Positions 7,420-14,986 of a DNA stretch of 16,685 bases are shown in pieces. The notes beneath the pieces are model-generated. The model ran no database searches. It was given only the letters and a program-made list of their open reading frames with translations, and had not been told where the DNA came from. The stretch lies in contig CANFKN010000008.1 in NCBI GenBank assembly GCA_947447385.1, forward strand, positions 1 to 16,685, read 5' to 3'. This DNA comes from Microbacteriaceae bacterium (lineage in GTDB: Bacteria > Actinomycetota > Actinomycetes > Actinomycetales > Microbacteriaceae). The position numbers and the translations under genes are program-made. Positions within the stretch are counted from its first letter, which is position 1, and each line of letters begins with the position of its first letter.

Positions 7420-9462
7420 GTGCTGATTAGCAAACAAGCGTTGCACCTAGCAACTGCAGAGAGCGAAACTTTCAAAGTGGAATCCACTGACCCATCAGAC
7501 GTAGTTATTCCGACAGAACACACCGCAACACTTTTGCCCGAGGCTGATAATCGCAACCGCAGCTCGTTCACCAGGTGGTTTTTAACATCAGAAGGCCCTG
7601 AGGCAAAGCGCGTTCACAAGGGACACAGCTGGTGGGCCGTCATGTGCCTCACCGGTGTTGACTATTTTTCAACATTGGGTTACCAGCCTGCGATTGCAGC
7701 ACTGGCGGCTGGTTTGCTTTCGCCGATGGCAACGTTAATTCTGGTGGGGCTGACACTGTTTGGTGCGCTGCCGGTTTATCGAAAAGTTGCCACCGGCAGC
7801 TATAAGGGTGAGGGTTCGATTCACCTTCTTGAAAAACTTTTGCCTTGGTGGTTGGGCAAGTTGTTCGTTCTGGTCATGCTTGGCTTCGCCGCGACCGACT
7901 TCATGATCACCATCACCCTTTCAGCTGCTGACGCTTCAGCGCACATAGTGCAGAACCCTTTGGTGGCTGAGAGCATGTCGGGGTCGAACTTGGTTATCAC
8001 AATCGGTTTGATTGCGATTTTGAGCATCGTCTTCTTGATTGGCTTCAAAGAGGCGATTGGTCTTGCGGTTGGTTTGGTTGGCGCTTACCTGCTACTCAAC
8101 GCTGTCGTCGTGGTGAACTCGGTAATCGTTATTTCGCAGGGTCACAGCGTGTTTTCTCTTGACTCGTGGTGGGATGCCCTGAACCAACAGCACGGCAACC
8201 TACTTCAAATGGTGCTGATCTCGCTCGTTGTGTTCCCTAAGTTAGCACTAGGTCTTTCAGGTTTCGAAACCGGCGTTGCGGTTATGCCGCAGATTCGCGG
8301 TTCAGAAAATGACCCGGTTGGCCCTCCAATCACCCGCATTAAAGGCACCCAAAGACTGCTCACGACAGCCGCCGTGATTATGAGTGTTTTCTTGATCTCT
8401 ACTAGTTTCATCACAACACTGTTGATTCCGCAAGAACTCTTTCACGAGGGTGGCGCTGCATCTGGCCGCGCCTTGGCTTATCTTGCGCACCTAAACCTCG
8501 GCCCGGTTTTTGGTTCGATTTATGACATCTCAACCATTTTGATTCTCTGGTTCGCTGGTGCTTCGGCTCTGGCTGGTTTGCTGAATCTAGTACCTCGCTA
8601 CTTGCCTCGCTATGGCATGGCCCCGCAGTGGGCAACACTTAGCCGCCCGCTAATCATGGTTTACACAGCAATCGCAATCGTGGTCACAATCATGTTCAAC
8701 GCAAACGTTGATGCCCAGGCTGGCGCCTATGCAACCGGCGTTTTGGTTCTCATCACTTCGGCCTCGTTTGCCGCAACGCTTTTGGCTCGTCGCAAGCAAA
8801 AATATGCCGCGATGGTTGGCTATGCATTCGTCACAGCTGTGTTTGTCTACACCACGATTCAGAACATTCTCGAGCGCCCAGATGGCGTTCGCATCGCAAG
8901 CGTATTCATCGCAGCAATCATTCTCGTTTCAATCGTCTCGCGCGTGCGACGTTCGTTTGAGCTTCGCGCCCGCACCGTTCACTTCGACGAACAAGCCCAC
9001 GCGTTCTTGGGTGAAGAGACCAGCGAGTTCGACATTATTAGCCTCGTTGCCCACGAAAACAAAGGTGGTGGCCAAGAGGAATATCGCACAAAGGCCCGCG
9101 ACGAGCGAAAGTTCAATCACATTCCCTCGAACAGCTCAGTTATCTTCTTAGAAATTTCTGTCAAAGATTCTTCAGACTTCTTAGAAGACATCAACGTTGT
9201 TGGCGAGACATCACACGGCTTCAGGGTGCTCAAGGTCAGCAGCAGTTCGATTCCGAATGCGCTGGCAGCGGTAGCCCTTGCTATTCGCGACGAGTATGGC
9301 ATTGTGCCTGACATCTATTTCGAGTGGAGCGATGGCAACCCAATCTCTAACATGTTGAAGTTCTTGGCAACTGGTGGTGGCGAGATTGCGGTAACCACGC
9401 GAGAGGTGCTTCGCCAGGCCGAGCCGAATGCTCGCAGCAGACCGCGCATTCACGTTTCATAG
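7420..9462 (+). CDS. APC-superfamily permease, KimA-like
   Basis: A 680-residue membrane protein with about 12 TM segments (residues about 70-520) and a 150-residue cytosolic C-terminal domain, the architecture of KimA/KUP-type K+ importers and of some amino-acid permeases. The TM1 motif GVDYFSTLGYQPA has Asp81 and Tyr88, seven apart, like KimA Asp36/Tyr43. TM3 TDFMITITLS has Asp160, Thr164 and Ser168, spaced like KimA Asp117/Thr121/Ser125. TM6 LSGFE has Ser280 and Glu283, like KimA Thr230/Glu233. These KimA numbers are from memory. This favours K+ (H+-coupled) over amino-acid transport, but databases often name such proteins amino acid transporters. The GTG at 7420 gives a 70-residue hydrophilic N-terminus and has no RBS. 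A TATGCT at 7412-7417 is too close for a normal -10, so the true start could be GTG 7477. No ydaO-type riboswitch fits in the short upstream gap. Confidence 0.85.
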   Translation: MLISKQALHLATAESETFKVESTDPSDVVIPTEHTATLLPEADNRNRSSFTRWFLTSEGPEAKRVHKGHSWWAVMCLTGVDYFSTLGYQPAIAALAAGLLSPMATLILVGLTLFGALPVYRKVATGSYKGEGSIHLLEKLLPWWLGKLFVLVMLGFAATDFMITITLSAADASAHIVQNPLVAESMSGSNLVITIGLIAILSIVFLIGFKEAIGLAVGLVGAYLLLNAVVVVNSVIVISQGHSVFSLDSWWDALNQQHGNLLQMVLISLVVFPKLALGLSGFETGVAVMPQIRGSENDPVGPPITRIKGTQRLLTTAAVIMSVFLISTSFITTLLIPQELFHEGGAASGRALAYLAHLNLGPVFGSIYDISTILILWFAGASALAGLLNLVPRYLPRYGMAPQWATLSRPLIMVYTAIAIVVTIMFNANVDAQAGAYATGVLVLITSASFAATLLARRKQKYAAMVGYAFVTAVFVYTTIQNILERPDGVRIASVFIAAIILVSIVSRVRRSFELRARTVHFDEQAHAFLGEETSEFDIISLVAHENKGGGQEEYRTKARDERKFNHIPSNSSVIFLEISVKDSSDFLEDINVVGETSHGFRVLKVSSSSIPNALAAVALAIRDEYGIVPDIYFEWSDGNPISNMLKFLATGGGEIAVTTREVLRQAEPNARSRPRIHVS

Positions 9463-9530
9463 ACCAAGAAACCCTGACTCTTCGCCACTTTAGCCGAACC
9501 GATTTCACCTACGGCCTGAATGGTTTGCGG

Positions 9531-9536
9531 TAATCT
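9531..9536 (+). promoter_or_regulatory. Putative -10 of the SDR gene (leaderless)
   Basis: TAATCT is followed by exactly six bases (CGACTT) and then the ATG at 9543. No Shine-Dalgarno sequence precedes the gene, so a leaderless mRNA is likely. No convincing -35 is visible, and no terminator is seen in the 80-bp gap after the permease. Confidence 0.5.
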
Positions 9537-9542
9537 CGACTT

Positions 9543-10289
9543 ATGACAAATGTGAACCTTGCCGGCAAAACCGTTTTTGTTTCAGGCTCATCGCGCGGTA
9601 TCGGCGCAGCCACCGTTCAGCTTTTTGCGGCGGCTGGCGCCAAAGTTGTGATTAACTATCGTGACAAAGCAGCCCGAGCTGAAAAGATCGCTGAGGCGAT
9701 TCGTGCAGCTGGAGGCACCGCACTAACCGTGCAAGCCGACCTCACCGACTATAACTCGGTGAACTCGGCACGAGACCTCATCAAAGCTGAGTTTGGTTCA
9801 CTCGACTTTTTAGTTATGAACGCTTCGGGTGGCATGGAGGCAGGCAAGGGTGAAGACTATGCGCTTCGCCTAAACCGCGATGCTCAGGTCAACCTCCTTG
9901 AGACCATGTCGAGCATTATGGGCGAGGGCGGCCGCGTGGTATTCATTACCAGCCACCAGGCTCACTTTGTGCACACCTTTGAATCGCTGCCTGAATACAT
10001 GCCGGTTGCTCTCAGCAAGCGCGCTGGTGAAGACGCTCTTCGTGAGCGAATTCCTGCATTGGCCGAAAAGGGCATTGGCTTTGTTGTGGTTTCTGGCGAC
10101 ATGATTGTTGGCACAGCAACCGCCTTGTTGCTCGACCGCTCAAACCCAGGTGCAATCGAAAGCCGCATCGCCGAGGTTGGCAAGCTTTATAGCGTTGAAG
10201 AATTCGCCGACGAAATCTTCAAGGCCGCCAATGAGCCGGTGCCAGCCGACAACACCGTTTTGGTTGGCGACACTTCAAAGATGGGCTAA
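9543..10289 (+). CDS. Short-chain dehydrogenase/reductase, atypical active site
   Basis: A 248-residue cytosolic Rossmann-fold oxidoreductase of classical SDR length. The cofactor motif is SGSSRGIG (residues 14-21); NYR after strand 2 suggests NADP(H) preference. ADLTD and MNASGG replace the usual DVTD and NNAG. The active-site region is unusual: Ser137 (ITSHQAHF) is in place, but Tyr152 is seven residues before Lys159 (EYMPVALSK) instead of four, and the residue four before Lys is Val155. The C-terminus VSGDMIVGT and the last 40 residues look intact. From memory, related actinobacterial SDRs share the EYxPVAxSK form, so this is probably a family trait and not damage. Substrate unknown. It is followed after only 12 bp by hrpA and is probably co-transcribed with it. 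Confidence 0.88.
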   Translation: MTNVNLAGKTVFVSGSSRGIGAATVQLFAAAGAKVVINYRDKAARAEKIAEAIRAAGGTALTVQADLTDYNSVNSARDLIKAEFGSLDFLVMNASGGMEAGKGEDYALRLNRDAQVNLLETMSSIMGEGGRVVFITSHQAHFVHTFESLPEYMPVALSKRAGEDALRERIPALAEKGIGFVVVSGDMIVGTATALLLDRSNPGAIESRIAEVGKLYSVEEFADEIFKAANEPVPADNTVLVGDTSKMG

Positions 10290-10301
10290 CCGGCACCTCC
10301 T

Positions 10302-13300
10302 GTGCAAATAAGTTACCCGCCTGACCTCCCCGTCAGTCAACTTCACGACGAAATCGTCGAAGCGATTCGGGCTAACCAAGTTGTGATTGTTGCTGGCGCT
10401 ACAGGCTCTGGCAAGACAACTCAGCTGCCCAAAATGTGCCTCGAGCTCGGCCAAAAGAGCATTGCTCACACCCAACCCAGGCGCATCGCTGCCCGCGCTG
10501 TTGCCGAGCGCATCAGCGAAGAGCTGGGCGTGCAGCTCGGTGGGCTAGTTGGCTATCAGGTGAGGTTCACCGACAAGGCGAGCGCTGAAACCCGCGTCAA
10601 GGTGATGACCGACGGAATTCTGCTCGCCGCATTGCAGGGCGATCGCACGCTCAGCCAATATGACACCATCATCATCGACGAGGCGCATGAGCGAAGCCTA
10701 AACATTGACTTTTTGCTGGGATATTTAAAGCAGCTGTTGCCAAAGCGCCCCGACCTCAAGCTGATTATCACCTCGGCAACCATTGACCCTGGCTCGTTTA
10801 GCCGTCACTTTGGCGACGCACCTATTATTGAGGTTTCGGGTCGAAGCTACCCGATTGAGGTGCGTTATCGCCCGGTAGTCAGCGAAAAGTCAGATGACGC
10901 TGACCCAGATGTTGAAACCACTGCCGCCGATTATCTCGATGGTGTCACCCTTGCGCTGGCAGAACTTGAAGAAGAAATTCTCGGCGACACCCTGGTGTTT
11001 TTGTCGGGTGAGTCTGAGATTCGCGACGCTCAAGATGCAATCGAAGGTCACATCAAAGGTGGGCTATTAGCCAAGGGCACAGAGGTGTTGCCGCTTTATG
11101 GCCGGCTCAGCGCAGCTGACCAGCACCGAGTTTTTGAAACTAGCAAAGTCGTCGGCCTGAAACGACGTGTGATTTTGGCAACTAACGTAGCCGAAACCTC
11201 GTTGACGATTCCCAACATCAAATATGTGATCGATGCCGGCACGGCTCGCATCTCGCGCTATAGCCACCGCGCCAAAGTTCAGCGCTTGCCAATCGAAGCA
11301 ATCTCTCAGGCCAGTGCCAACCAGCGCGCCGGTCGTGCCGGCCGTCTTGGCCCTGGCATTGTGATTCGTCTTTATAGCGAAGAAGACTTCAATGGCCGAC
11401 CTGAGTTTACCGACCCAGAGATTCTGCGCACCAACCTTGCTTCGGTCATTTTGCAGGCGGCCCAGCTTGGTTTGGGCGACCTGCTCGATTTTCCGTTCTT
11501 GCAACCACCTGACCCGCGTGCTGTCAAAGATGGCCTCGGTCTGCTCACCGAACTCGGCGCCATCAGCCACCATGACGCCGCCGGCATCAAGCTCTCACCG
11601 GTTGGTCGCACCTTGGCTCGTCTGCCGATGGAACCACGCTTTGCCCGCATGCTGGTTGAGTCTAAAAACCACGGTCTCACGCGCGAGGTGATGATCATCG
11701 TTGCCGGTCTCACGATTCAAGACCCTCGCGAGCGCCCGCTTGAAAAACGCCCGCAAGCTGACCAAATGCACGCGCGCTTTGCTGACCCGACCAGCGATTT
11801 CTTGAGTCTGCTGAACCTCTGGAACTATCTCGAAGACAGGCAGCGCGAGCTGTCATCGTCAGCCTTCAGACGTCTCTGCCGCAGCGAATACCTCAATTTT
11901 TTGAGGGTGCGTGAATGGCAAGATTTGATTCGCCAATTGCGTTCAATGACTAAACCGCTCGGGCTGCACTTGAATGAACCAAAGGTTGACCCTGACGGCA
12001 TTCACAAGTCGTTGCTCGCCGGGCTGCTAAGCCAAATCGGCATTAAACAGGTCAGCGACAAAAAGCCTTCAACGGTGCCTGCAAAGGGCAAACCAGACGA
12101 GGTCACCAAGCCTCGAACCAACGCTGAATACATCGGGTCGAACCAGAAGAAGTTCGTGATTTTTCCGGGCTCGTCGCTTGCCAAAAAACCACCGGTTGCT
12201 CTGATGAGCTCTGAGCTGGTTGAGACCAGTCGATTATTTGCGAGGATGAACGCCGCAATCGACCCAGCCTGGGCCGAGAAGCTAGCGGGTGAACTTTGCA
12301 AGCGCACGTTTAGCGAACCGCACTGGGAGAAAACCCAGGGTGCCGTCGTTGCTTATGAGCGCGTGACTCTCTATGGCGTGCCAATTGTCACCAACCGTCG
12401 CATGCAGTTCTCGCGAATCAACGCCGAATATTCGCGCGAGTTGTTCATTCGCCATGCACTGGTGATGGGCGAGTGGGATTCAAAGCAGGCTTTCGACCGC
12501 GTTAACCGCGCACTTTTGAAAGAGCTCGAAGCGCTCGCCGACCGTGCCCGCAAACCTCAGATGGCTGCTGACGAAGAAGACGTCTTTAGGTTCTATGACG
12601 CTCGCGTGCCGGCCGATGTGTTTTCAACCCGAAGTTTTGAGGGCTGGTGGAAGGCCGCGAAGCACACCACGCCAGAGCTGCTCACGATGACCCGCACCGA
12701 TCTTCTGGGCGACCAAGAGAAGCAGGCCGATGAGGCGGAGCATCCGAGTGAAATTTCGGTGGCAGGCCAGCAGTTTCGCCTGCGCTATCGATTTGACCCT
12801 GGGGCTTCTGATGATGGTGTGACGGTGGATGTTCCGCTCGCGGTTTTGTCGACGCTCACCCCTGATGGCTTCGACTGGCTGGTGCCTGGGTTGCGCGCCG
12901 AGTTGATCACCGAGTTGATTCGCAGTTTGCCCAAGAACCTCCGCCGCAACGTCGTGCCGGCGGCCGACTGGGCGTCGAAGGCGCTCGCCGTTTTGCCAGC
13001 CGAACCTACCGGCAGTCTGCAGGCTACTTTGGCGAAAACCTTGCAACAGTTGAGCGGCACCAAGTTTGAGCCAACCGACTTTGACACCTCGAAACTAACA
13101 ACCGCGATGCGCATGACCTACCGCGTGGTTGACGCACGGGGCAAAACTCTTGGGCTTGGCAGTGACCTACCAGCCCTGCAAGCAAGATTCACGACCGATG
13201 CTCGATCAGCGGTGGCTGCAGTGGTTGAATCTGCTTCGGTCGCGACGGCGGCTGAGGCTGCGATTGAACGGGCTGGCATTTTGCGGTGGGATTTCGCCGA

Positions 13301-14204
13301 GCTTCAAAGCCGTCACGAAACTAAGTTGGGCAACAACGTGGTGCGCGCTTTTGCAGCGCTGGTTGCGCCGAAGGGTTCGCTAGGGCAGGCAGTTTCTGGC
13401 TCGGGTGCCAAGGGTTGGTCAGGCGTTTCGTTGCAGCTTTTTGCCACTGAAGCCGAACAGCTTAATCAGCATTGGCGTGGGGTTGTGGCTTTGGTTTGCG
13501 CAGAAATTGCCTCACCTGCGAAATATGTTGAAGAGCATCTGACCAGCCAAGAAAAACTTGCGATTGCCAGTTTGCCCTACCCAACCTTTGCCGCGTTCAT
13601 CGATGACCTTATCGCGGCTGTTGCCGAGCGGGCACTTCGCGCCGAGCAGGCGTCAGGTTTGGTTTTTAGCCAAGCTCAGTTTGACCGAGTGCGAGCTGCG
13701 GCTCAGGCCAACCTGATTGATGTTTGCTTCAACACTGCCGCATTGGTGGCCAAGATCGCTGTGCTTGCCCGCGAAGCTAACAAAGCCATTAGCGAATGCA
13801 AGACCTTTGAACTTCTGTCGATTCTCACGGCTGAGAAGAACCACTTGGCCGAGCTGCTCGTGCCCAACTTTGTGAGCCGAACCGGCATAGACCGTTTGCC
13901 ACGGTTGGCAGTATATTTGCAGGCGGTTCGCATGCGCATCGAGAAACTTCAAGTTGACTCAAACCGCGACCGGGTTGCTGCAGCCGACCTCGAACAGGCG
14001 TTAGCGATCTATAACTTTGCTGGTGGCGTGCTGCCTTTGCCAGTCGACCTTAGCCAGTTGCCGGCTGCAGCGAAACCCGAGTTGCTCGAGCGCATAGTCT
14101 CGACCCGTTGGTTGCTCGAAGAGTTGCGCGTGAGTTTGTTCGCGCAGTCACTTGGCACCTCAGAGACAGTTTCGGTGCAGCGCATCAAGAAGGCGCTGAG
14201 CTAG
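10302..14204 (+). CDS. hrpA: ATP-dependent RNA helicase HrpA
   Basis: A 1300-residue DEAH-box RNA helicase, the same length as E. coli HrpA. Walker A GATGSGKT is at residues 32-39, DEAH at 126-129 (IIIDEAHERS), SAT at 158-160 and QRAGRAGR at 341-348, with the RecA2 motif TNVAETSLTIP before the last. After the winged-helix and ratchet regions comes an OB-like segment with the HrpA-specific FPGSSLAKKPP and ELVETSRLFAR, then SEPHWEKTQGAVVAYERVTLYG. The long C-terminal DUF3418-type region reaches about residue 1290. Bacterial HrpA acts on RNA in translation; work in E. coli links it to rescue of collided ribosomes. The GTG at 10302 lies 12 bp after the SDR stop and has no clear RBS, so translational coupling is likely. 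No frameshift or motif loss is seen. It converges on the rhodanese gene with only 15 bp between and no evident terminator. Confidence 0.96.
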   Translation: MQISYPPDLPVSQLHDEIVEAIRANQVVIVAGATGSGKTTQLPKMCLELGQKSIAHTQPRRIAARAVAERISEELGVQLGGLVGYQVRFTDKASAETRVKVMTDGILLAALQGDRTLSQYDTIIIDEAHERSLNIDFLLGYLKQLLPKRPDLKLIITSATIDPGSFSRHFGDAPIIEVSGRSYPIEVRYRPVVSEKSDDADPDVETTAADYLDGVTLALAELEEEILGDTLVFLSGESEIRDAQDAIEGHIKGGLLAKGTEVLPLYGRLSAADQHRVFETSKVVGLKRRVILATNVAETSLTIPNIKYVIDAGTARISRYSHRAKVQRLPIEAISQASANQRAGRAGRLGPGIVIRLYSEEDFNGRPEFTDPEILRTNLASVILQAAQLGLGDLLDFPFLQPPDPRAVKDGLGLLTELGAISHHDAAGIKLSPVGRTLARLPMEPRFARMLVESKNHGLTREVMIIVAGLTIQDPRERPLEKRPQADQMHARFADPTSDFLSLLNLWNYLEDRQRELSSSAFRRLCRSEYLNFLRVREWQDLIRQLRSMTKPLGLHLNEPKVDPDGIHKSLLAGLLSQIGIKQVSDKKPSTVPAKGKPDEVTKPRTNAEYIGSNQKKFVIFPGSSLAKKPPVALMSSELVETSRLFARMNAAIDPAWAEKLAGELCKRTFSEPHWEKTQGAVVAYERVTLYGVPIVTNRRMQFSRINAEYSRELFIRHALVMGEWDSKQAFDRVNRALLKELEALADRARKPQMAADEEDVFRFYDARVPADVFSTRSFEGWWKAAKHTTPELLTMTRTDLLGDQEKQADEAEHPSEISVAGQQFRLRYRFDPGASDDGVTVDVPLAVLSTLTPDGFDWLVPGLRAELITELIRSLPKNLRRNVVPAADWASKALAVLPAEPTGSLQATLAKTLQQLSGTKFEPTDFDTSKLTTAMRMTYRVVDARGKTLGLGSDLPALQARFTTDARSAVAAVVESASVATAAEAAIERAGILRWDFAELQSRHETKLGNNVVRAFAALVAPKGSLGQAVSGSGAKGWSGVSLQLFATEAEQLNQHWRGVVALVCAEIASPAKYVEEHLTSQEKLAIASLPYPTFAAFIDDLIAAVAERALRAEQASGLVFSQAQFDRVRAAAQANLIDVCFNTAALVAKIAVLAREANKAISECKTFELLSILTAEKNHLAELLVPNFVSRTGIDRLPRLAVYLQAVRMRIEKLQVDSNRDRVAAADLEQALAIYNFAGGVLPLPVDLSQLPAAAKPELLERIVSTRWLLEELRVSLFAQSLGTSETVSVQRIKKALS

Positions 14205-14219
14205 AACTTTTAGCTGGGC

Positions 14220-14600
14220 CTATTGAACGATTGCCAGTCCGGTTGCCGAGGCGGCTGCGTCAAGGCCGCCCGCGTTGGTGAGGTTTGTGAAACCCAGCCC
14301 TGCCATAGTGTCTAGGGCAATACCTGCACGGCGACCAGAGTGGCAATACAGAACATAGTTGCCTGCTTTGTCGAGATTAGCCACAGCGCCTGCAAAGTCG
14401 GGGCCGTCAATGTCGATGTTGAGCGCACCTTCGAGGTGACCTGCTGCAAATTCGTCTGCGGTTCGCACGTCAATCACTGAGGTAACGGCCTTCATGTCGA
14501 TCTTCTCTGAAGTTGTGCATGCGGTCACCGCAAATAAAAGCGCGATCGCTGCCACGGCTGCGACGGCTGCTTTGATGAATTTATTGCTGATTCTTGACAT
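14220..14600 (-). CDS. Rhodanese-domain lipoprotein
   Basis: A 126-residue exported lipoprotein with one rhodanese domain. The N-terminus has Arg3 and Lys7/Lys10, a hydrophobic core and the lipobox Val-Thr-Ala-Cys28, so it should be lipid-anchored on the outer face of the membrane. The single rhodanese domain has DVRT (44-47), then GHLEGALNID, and the active-site loop CHSGRR with catalytic Cys86. Rhodaneses carry sulfane sulfur as a Cys persulfide and pass it to thiols or cyanide. The ATG at 14600 (MSRIS) is chosen because it gives a standard signal peptide and has GAAAGAAAG upstream. The in-frame ATG at 14645 would add 15 residues and start within the operator. It is divergent from a persulfide-sensor-like regulator and reductase, which points to joint control. 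The acceptor outside the cell is unknown. Confidence 0.9.
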   Translation of the reverse strand: MSRISNKFIKAAVAAVAAIALLFAVTACTTSEKIDMKAVTSVIDVRTADEFAAGHLEGALNIDIDGPDFAGAVANLDKAGNYVLYCHSGRRAGIALDTMAGLGFTNLTNAGGLDAAASATGLAIVQ

Positions 14601-14640
14601 GGCGGGTTGCTTTCTTTCGCAGGGGTAATTCTTAAGCGAT

Positions 14641-14669
14641 TTCACATACCCCCAAGGGTATGCTATAAA
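14641..14669 (+). promoter_or_regulatory. Promoter of the CsoR/CstR-type operon
   Basis: A -35 TTCACA (14641-14646), exact 17-bp spacer, and -10 TATAAA (14664-14669) preceded by TGC, an extended -10. Start of transcription should be near 14676, giving a leader of about 18 nt with the RBS AAGAAGG (14681-14687). This is the best match to a housekeeping promoter in the window. Confidence 0.75.
14645..14662. promoter_or_regulatory. Probable CsoR/CstR-family operator
   Basis: CATACCC-CCAA-GGGTATG: perfect 7-bp arms around 4 bp. The C-rich/G-rich arms with ATAC/GTAT ends match the general form of CsoR-family operators. It starts in the last two bases of the -35 of the regulator promoter and covers most of the spacer up to the -10, so binding would block RNA polymerase. 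It is also 45 bp upstream of the divergent rhodanese lipoprotein start and could control both genes. Confidence 0.8.
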
Positions 14670-14693
14670 TAGGTTATCGAAAGAAGGCGCAAA

Positions 14694-14951
14694 ATGAAAA
14701 TCGAGTCATCTGAACTAAAAGCTGCCCGCGACCGTCTGATGCGAGTGCAGGGGCAAATCGGGGGCATCGTCAAGATGATCGACGAGGGCCGCGACTGCAC
14801 CGACCTTCTCACCCAACTTGCCGCGGCCAACACCGCCCTCACCCGCGCTGGTTTCAGCATCGTCGCTATCGGAATGCAACACTGCGGCAGCGACCCAGAG
14901 GGCACCGAAAACCGCAAGGCACTCGAAAAAGCTTTTATGTCGTTGGCCTAG
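14694..14951 (+). CDS. CsoR/RcnR-family repressor, CstR-like (persulfide sensor)
   Basis: An 85-residue all-helical DUF156 regulator, the usual length, with the family opening RLMRVQGQIGGIVKMIDEGRDC. The sensing positions carry Cys35 and Cys64 (29 apart, as in CsoR and CstR), but the position of the CsoR copper ligand His (residue 60) is Gly; His63 is next to Cys64. Two cysteines without the His is the CstR pattern, where sulfane sulfur links the two thiols, instead of Cu(I) binding. The genes around it (rhodaneses, CoA-disulfide/persulfide reductase) support this. A good RBS AAGAAGG lies 6 nt before the ATG. It lies first in an operon with the reductase (35-bp gap) and should repress its own promoter through the palindrome at 14645-14662. 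A copper or other metal sensor is less likely, as no P-type ATPase or chaperone is adjacent. Confidence 0.85.
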   Translation: MKIESSELKAARDRLMRVQGQIGGIVKMIDEGRDCTDLLTQLAAANTALTRAGFSIVAIGMQHCGSDPEGTENRKALEKAFMSLA

Positions 14952-14986
14952 CCGCCGACCATCGTGGCCGCAAGAAAGTTAAGAAT

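Noticed and set aside
8708..9151. A 147-codon open frame on the plus strand
   Set aside because: It overlaps the permease in another frame and its composition is that of a shifted membrane-protein frame, with no family features.
9463..9542. A terminator between the permease and the SDR
   Set aside because: Only a loose AACC/GGTT pairing is present, with no stable stem or T-run.
11067..11573. A 168-codon open frame on the minus strand
   Set aside because: It lies wholly inside hrpA, has no recognisable domain or RBS, and opposes a fully conserved helicase frame; it is a shadow frame.
14601..14645. An upstream ATG at 14645 for the rhodanese lipoprotein
   Set aside because: It lies at the edge of the operator and lengthens the signal peptide n-region abnormally; ATG 14600 has an RBS and a standard lipoprotein signal.
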